Source: Chrysemys picta bellii
Taxonomy: Eukaryota > Chordata > Testudines > Emydidae
Assembly (NCBI RefSeq): GCF_011386835.1
Contig: NC_088801.1
Span: 19,454,824 to 19,518,823, forward strand
Direction of reading: 5' to 3'
Length of the DNA stretch: 64,000 nt
Below the pieces are notes generated by a model that saw only the letters and a list, made by a program, of their open reading frames with translations, was not told the origin of the DNA and did no database searches. How positions within the stretch are numbered: position 1 is the first letter of the stretch; each line of letters opens with the position of its first letter. A program made the position numbers and the translations under genes. Of the stretch, positions 61,449 to 64,000 are shown in pieces.

Positions 61449-62685
61449 CAAAAGAGGAATCACATGCACACACACACAAATAAAATAAATGTATGGCACA
61501 AACTCTCGATACCTATGTAACTGTATAGAAGCATATTAGTTCCAGTCTAGAAGAGAACAGAAATATGTGTAAAATCAGATATTATAAAAGAAAAAAACCA
61601 TGTAATATATAGTAGACTCATGAAATGTGCTCCCGGGTTCTTGAATTTTAGAATTATGTAAATAGCTTTTATAGCTGTGTCCTTTTCTCTGGCTCTTCAT
61701 AGACACATGCATTAGGCACATGTCTCTGGCTTACAGTAACACACCCGGTGGACTCCATTATGGTGGTTCTTCTAGTGGCACAGTTTGGTACAAAGGCTTC
61801 TTCTCAAGCACATAGTTCATTCAACTTCTTGGTTTTAGCATGTGCAGATCTGTGATCAGGATTGGGCCATTGCTGTTCTCTATGCAACAGAAATTCAGAA
61901 AATACCAATATCATTTTAAAAATGGTCTGTATCCTATCTGATGGTGACAATCCCATCAAATATGACAGACTAAGAAGTGCTGGGTCAGCATTTGGATGTC
62001 AGATTTCTAAGGCATTGTCTATGTTCTAAAACATAACCTTTATTGTCAGCAATGCATGCAACTAACCTGGTGCTTAACCATACTTTCCCCACAAGTAAAG
62101 AACAAACTCCGTTAAACACCATTTAGAAATCATCATTAAAACCACAAGTTATCTTTGTGTGTCATCTTAAGCTTGCAAACGCTTCCTCATGTGAATTAAC
62201 TTTATTCACATAAATGGCCCATTAAAGTTTGTAAAGAAAGTTGGGATGAAAACTGCTATATAAGTATAGACAAATGGTAACTGTTATTAAAAAAGACTTC
62301 AAGGTGGCAAATAATTAAAATAAAAAATTAAAGTAAGCTGCATATTTTCCATGAAGGTAGCAATATGTTCTGAAATGCAAACAAGATAGATGCAGAATGT
62401 CAAAAGCAAAATAAAAACCAGAATTGTTAATTTGAAAGAAAATACACGTGTAAATACGCATGCCCTATAATCTCAAGAATATATGACCTAAACTAGAAGT
62501 GAAATGCTTTGAACTGAAGACTTTGAATTTCTCAAAAAGAAATAAAACATGAATAGCAATCAAAAGCCACAAGTTTTTCTGAACATTCTGAACAATGAAT
62601 AAAACAGCCTACTGTACAATACCAGGAAAAGATAAATACTGCTGTCTATCAGGATAAAAAGGGAGAAAAGGACAACAATGTGACT

Positions 62686-62802
62686 TTAGTGAGACAAGGT
62701 AGGAGAGGTAATATCTTTTATTGGACCAATATCTGTTGGCAAGAGAGACAAGCTTTCAAGCTTATACAGAGCTTTCCTTCATGTCTGAGAAATGTACTCA
62801 GA
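62686..62802 (-). repeat. Penelope-like retroelement 3' tail
   Basis: Homologous to 36342-36451: 'gacaaggtaggagaggtaat', 'ttattggaccaatatctgtt', 'gagagacaagctttcaagct', 'gaaatgtactcagag'. It stops where a MITE begins. Confidence 0.65.
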
Positions 62803-62893
62803 GGGTGTATCTACACAGCAAAGAAAAACCCACGTCTGGCCCATGCCAGCTGACTCAGGCTCATGGACCTCAGGCTGCGAGGCTGTTTCACTG
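62803..62893. mobile_element. left part of a MITE, cut off by a LINE
   Basis: Starts GGGTGTATCTACACAGC and reads 'ggcccatgccagctgactca' and 'ggctgcgaggctgtttc', the left half of a common turtle/crocodilian MITE. The right half is not in the window. LINE sequence begins at about 62894. Confidence 0.7.
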
Positions 62894-63640
62894 AATTTCA
62901 TCTGCCATTTTGTTGCCCAGTCACCTGGGTTTATGAGATCCCTTTGTAACTCTTTGCGATCTGCTTTGGACTTAACTATCCTGAGAAATTTTGTATTGTC
63001 TGCAAACTTTGCCACCTCACTGTTTACCCCTTTTTCTAGATAATTTATGAATATGTTGAACAGCCCTGGTCCCAGTACAGACCCATGGGGAATCCCACTA
63101 TTTAACTCTCTCCATTTATTCCTACCCTTTGTTTCCTATCTTTTAACCAGTTACTGATCCAGGAGAGCACCTTCCCTCTTATCCCAATGACAGCTTACTT
63201 CGCTTAAGAGCCTTTGGTGAAGGATCTTGTCAAAAGCTTTCCGAAAGTCCAAGTACATTATATCCACTGGATCACCCTCATCCACATGCTTGTTGATCCC
63301 CACAAAGAATTAGTAGATTGCTGAGGCATGATTTCCCTTTACAAAAACTGTGTTGACTCTTCTCCAACAAATCATGTTAATCAGAATTATCAGATACATA
63401 GTTTGTCACTATAGTTTCAACCAATTTGCCTGGTATTGAAGTTATGCTTACTTGCCTGTAATTGCCAGGATTGCCTCTGGAGCCTTTTTAAAAAATTGGT
63501 GTCACCTAGCTATCCTCCAGTTATCTGGTAAAGAAGCTGATATAAGCAATAGGTTACATACCACAGTTAGAAGTTCTGTAATTTCATATTTGAGTTCCTT
63601 CAAGAACTCTTGGGTGAATACCATCTGGTCCTGGTGACTT
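62894..63640 (-). pseudogene. LINE reverse transcriptase domain, broken
   Basis: On the minus strand the RT core reads PHGSVLGPGLFNIF with frameshifts, then VAKFADNTKFLRIVKSKAD and DWATKWQMKF. The catalytic FADD is FADN, losing one metal-binding aspartate, and the frame is interrupted. Upstream, to the right, 'KAFDKI' and 'SVTSIPGKL'-like stretches are visible only in pieces. The open frame at 62779-63015 is a chimera: its last residues come from the MITE. Confidence 0.7.
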
Positions 63641-64000
63641 ATTGTTGTTTAATTTATCAATTTGTTCCAAAACCACCTCTACTGACACTTCAATCCAGGA
63701 CAGTTCCTCAGATTTGTCACCTAAAAAGAATGGTTCAGATGTGGGAATCTCCCTCACATCTTCTGAGGTGAAGGCTGATGCAAATAATTAATTTGGCTTC
63801 TCGGCAATGGTGGTGTCTTCCTTGAATGCTCCTTCAGCACCTTGATAGTCCAGTGGCCCTACTGATTGTTTGGCAGGCTACTTAAAAAAAATTACTTTTA
63901 GTTTTTGTGTCTTTTACTAGTTCTTCAAATTCTTTTTTGGCCTGCTTAATTATACTTTTACACTGGACTTGCCAGAGTTTATGTTCCTCAGTAAGATTTG
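62894..64000 (-). mobile_element. CR1-clade (L3-like) LINE fragment, runs off the window
   Basis: Minus-strand LINE reverse-transcriptase sequence across the last 1.1 kb. Its 3' side is cut off at about 62894, in the middle of the RT domain, so the usual 3' end is missing. It is distinct in sequence from the two plus-strand CR1 copies. Confidence 0.75.

Larger units (their letters stand above)
61149..64000 (+). other. THSD7B-like intron following exon C (continues past the window)
   Basis: Begins with gtgagt. It holds a small palindrome, a short CA repeat at about 61466-61481, and the repeat cluster at 62686-64000. The region 61450-62685 otherwise shows nothing recognisable. Confidence 0.75.

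Overview
The window is vertebrate nuclear DNA and looks like a turtle (Testudines). This rests on repeat content: CR1-clade LINEs with the (ATTCTATG)-type 3' end, MITEs of the type described as Chompy in crocodilians and turtles, several hAT miniature families with 8-bp target duplications (including the GC-rich CAGGGGCGGCTC and CAGGGCCGGCTC families), Penelope-like tails, tRNA-derived SINEs and old MIR/L2-like pieces. A crocodilian is the main alternative. Nothing bacterial or viral-genome-like is present.

Only one host gene is supported. Three plus-strand exons (4843-4998, 7330-7527, 60957-61148) join in one frame. Each starts and ends in phase 1, has good AG/GT sites, and together they encode consecutive thrombospondin type-1 repeats. 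The protein reads as THSD7B, with THSD7A as the close alternative. The exons are separated by introns of 2.3 kb and about 53.4 kb. The window opens with a strong donor-like CTCAG|GTAAGA, which may be the end of the preceding exon. All other sequence is intronic.

Layout: 1-7.5 kb, two exons and a hAT element. 7.5-16 kb, mostly unassigned AT-rich intron with a hAT element at 14888-15424 that contains a coding fragment of ACTR10. 16-18 kb, a MITE followed by a CR1. 21-26 kb, a MITE, a MIR-like SINE and a decayed Harbinger-type transposon with a Myb/SANT-like gene. 26-31 kb, LTR-like sequence and a solo LTR interrupted by a hAT element. 33-38 kb, dense small elements: MIR, Penelope-like tails, four hAT or hAT-like elements, and a MITE inside a Penelope-like copy. 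42-48 kb, CR1 end, SINE, L2-like end, a 1.06-kb solo LTR with an internal minisatellite, and a palindromic MITE. 49-52.4 kb, a hAT inside a hAT, then a CR1 inside a MITE. 56-61 kb, more hAT elements and MITEs, and the third exon. 62.7-64 kb, Penelope-like tail, broken MITE, and a minus-strand LINE running off the end.

The most notable observation is the near-intact, intronless ACTR10 segment inside a hAT element. The nested insertions also allow a relative chronology. Family names come from recognition of motifs and remembered consensus sequences, not from database searches.
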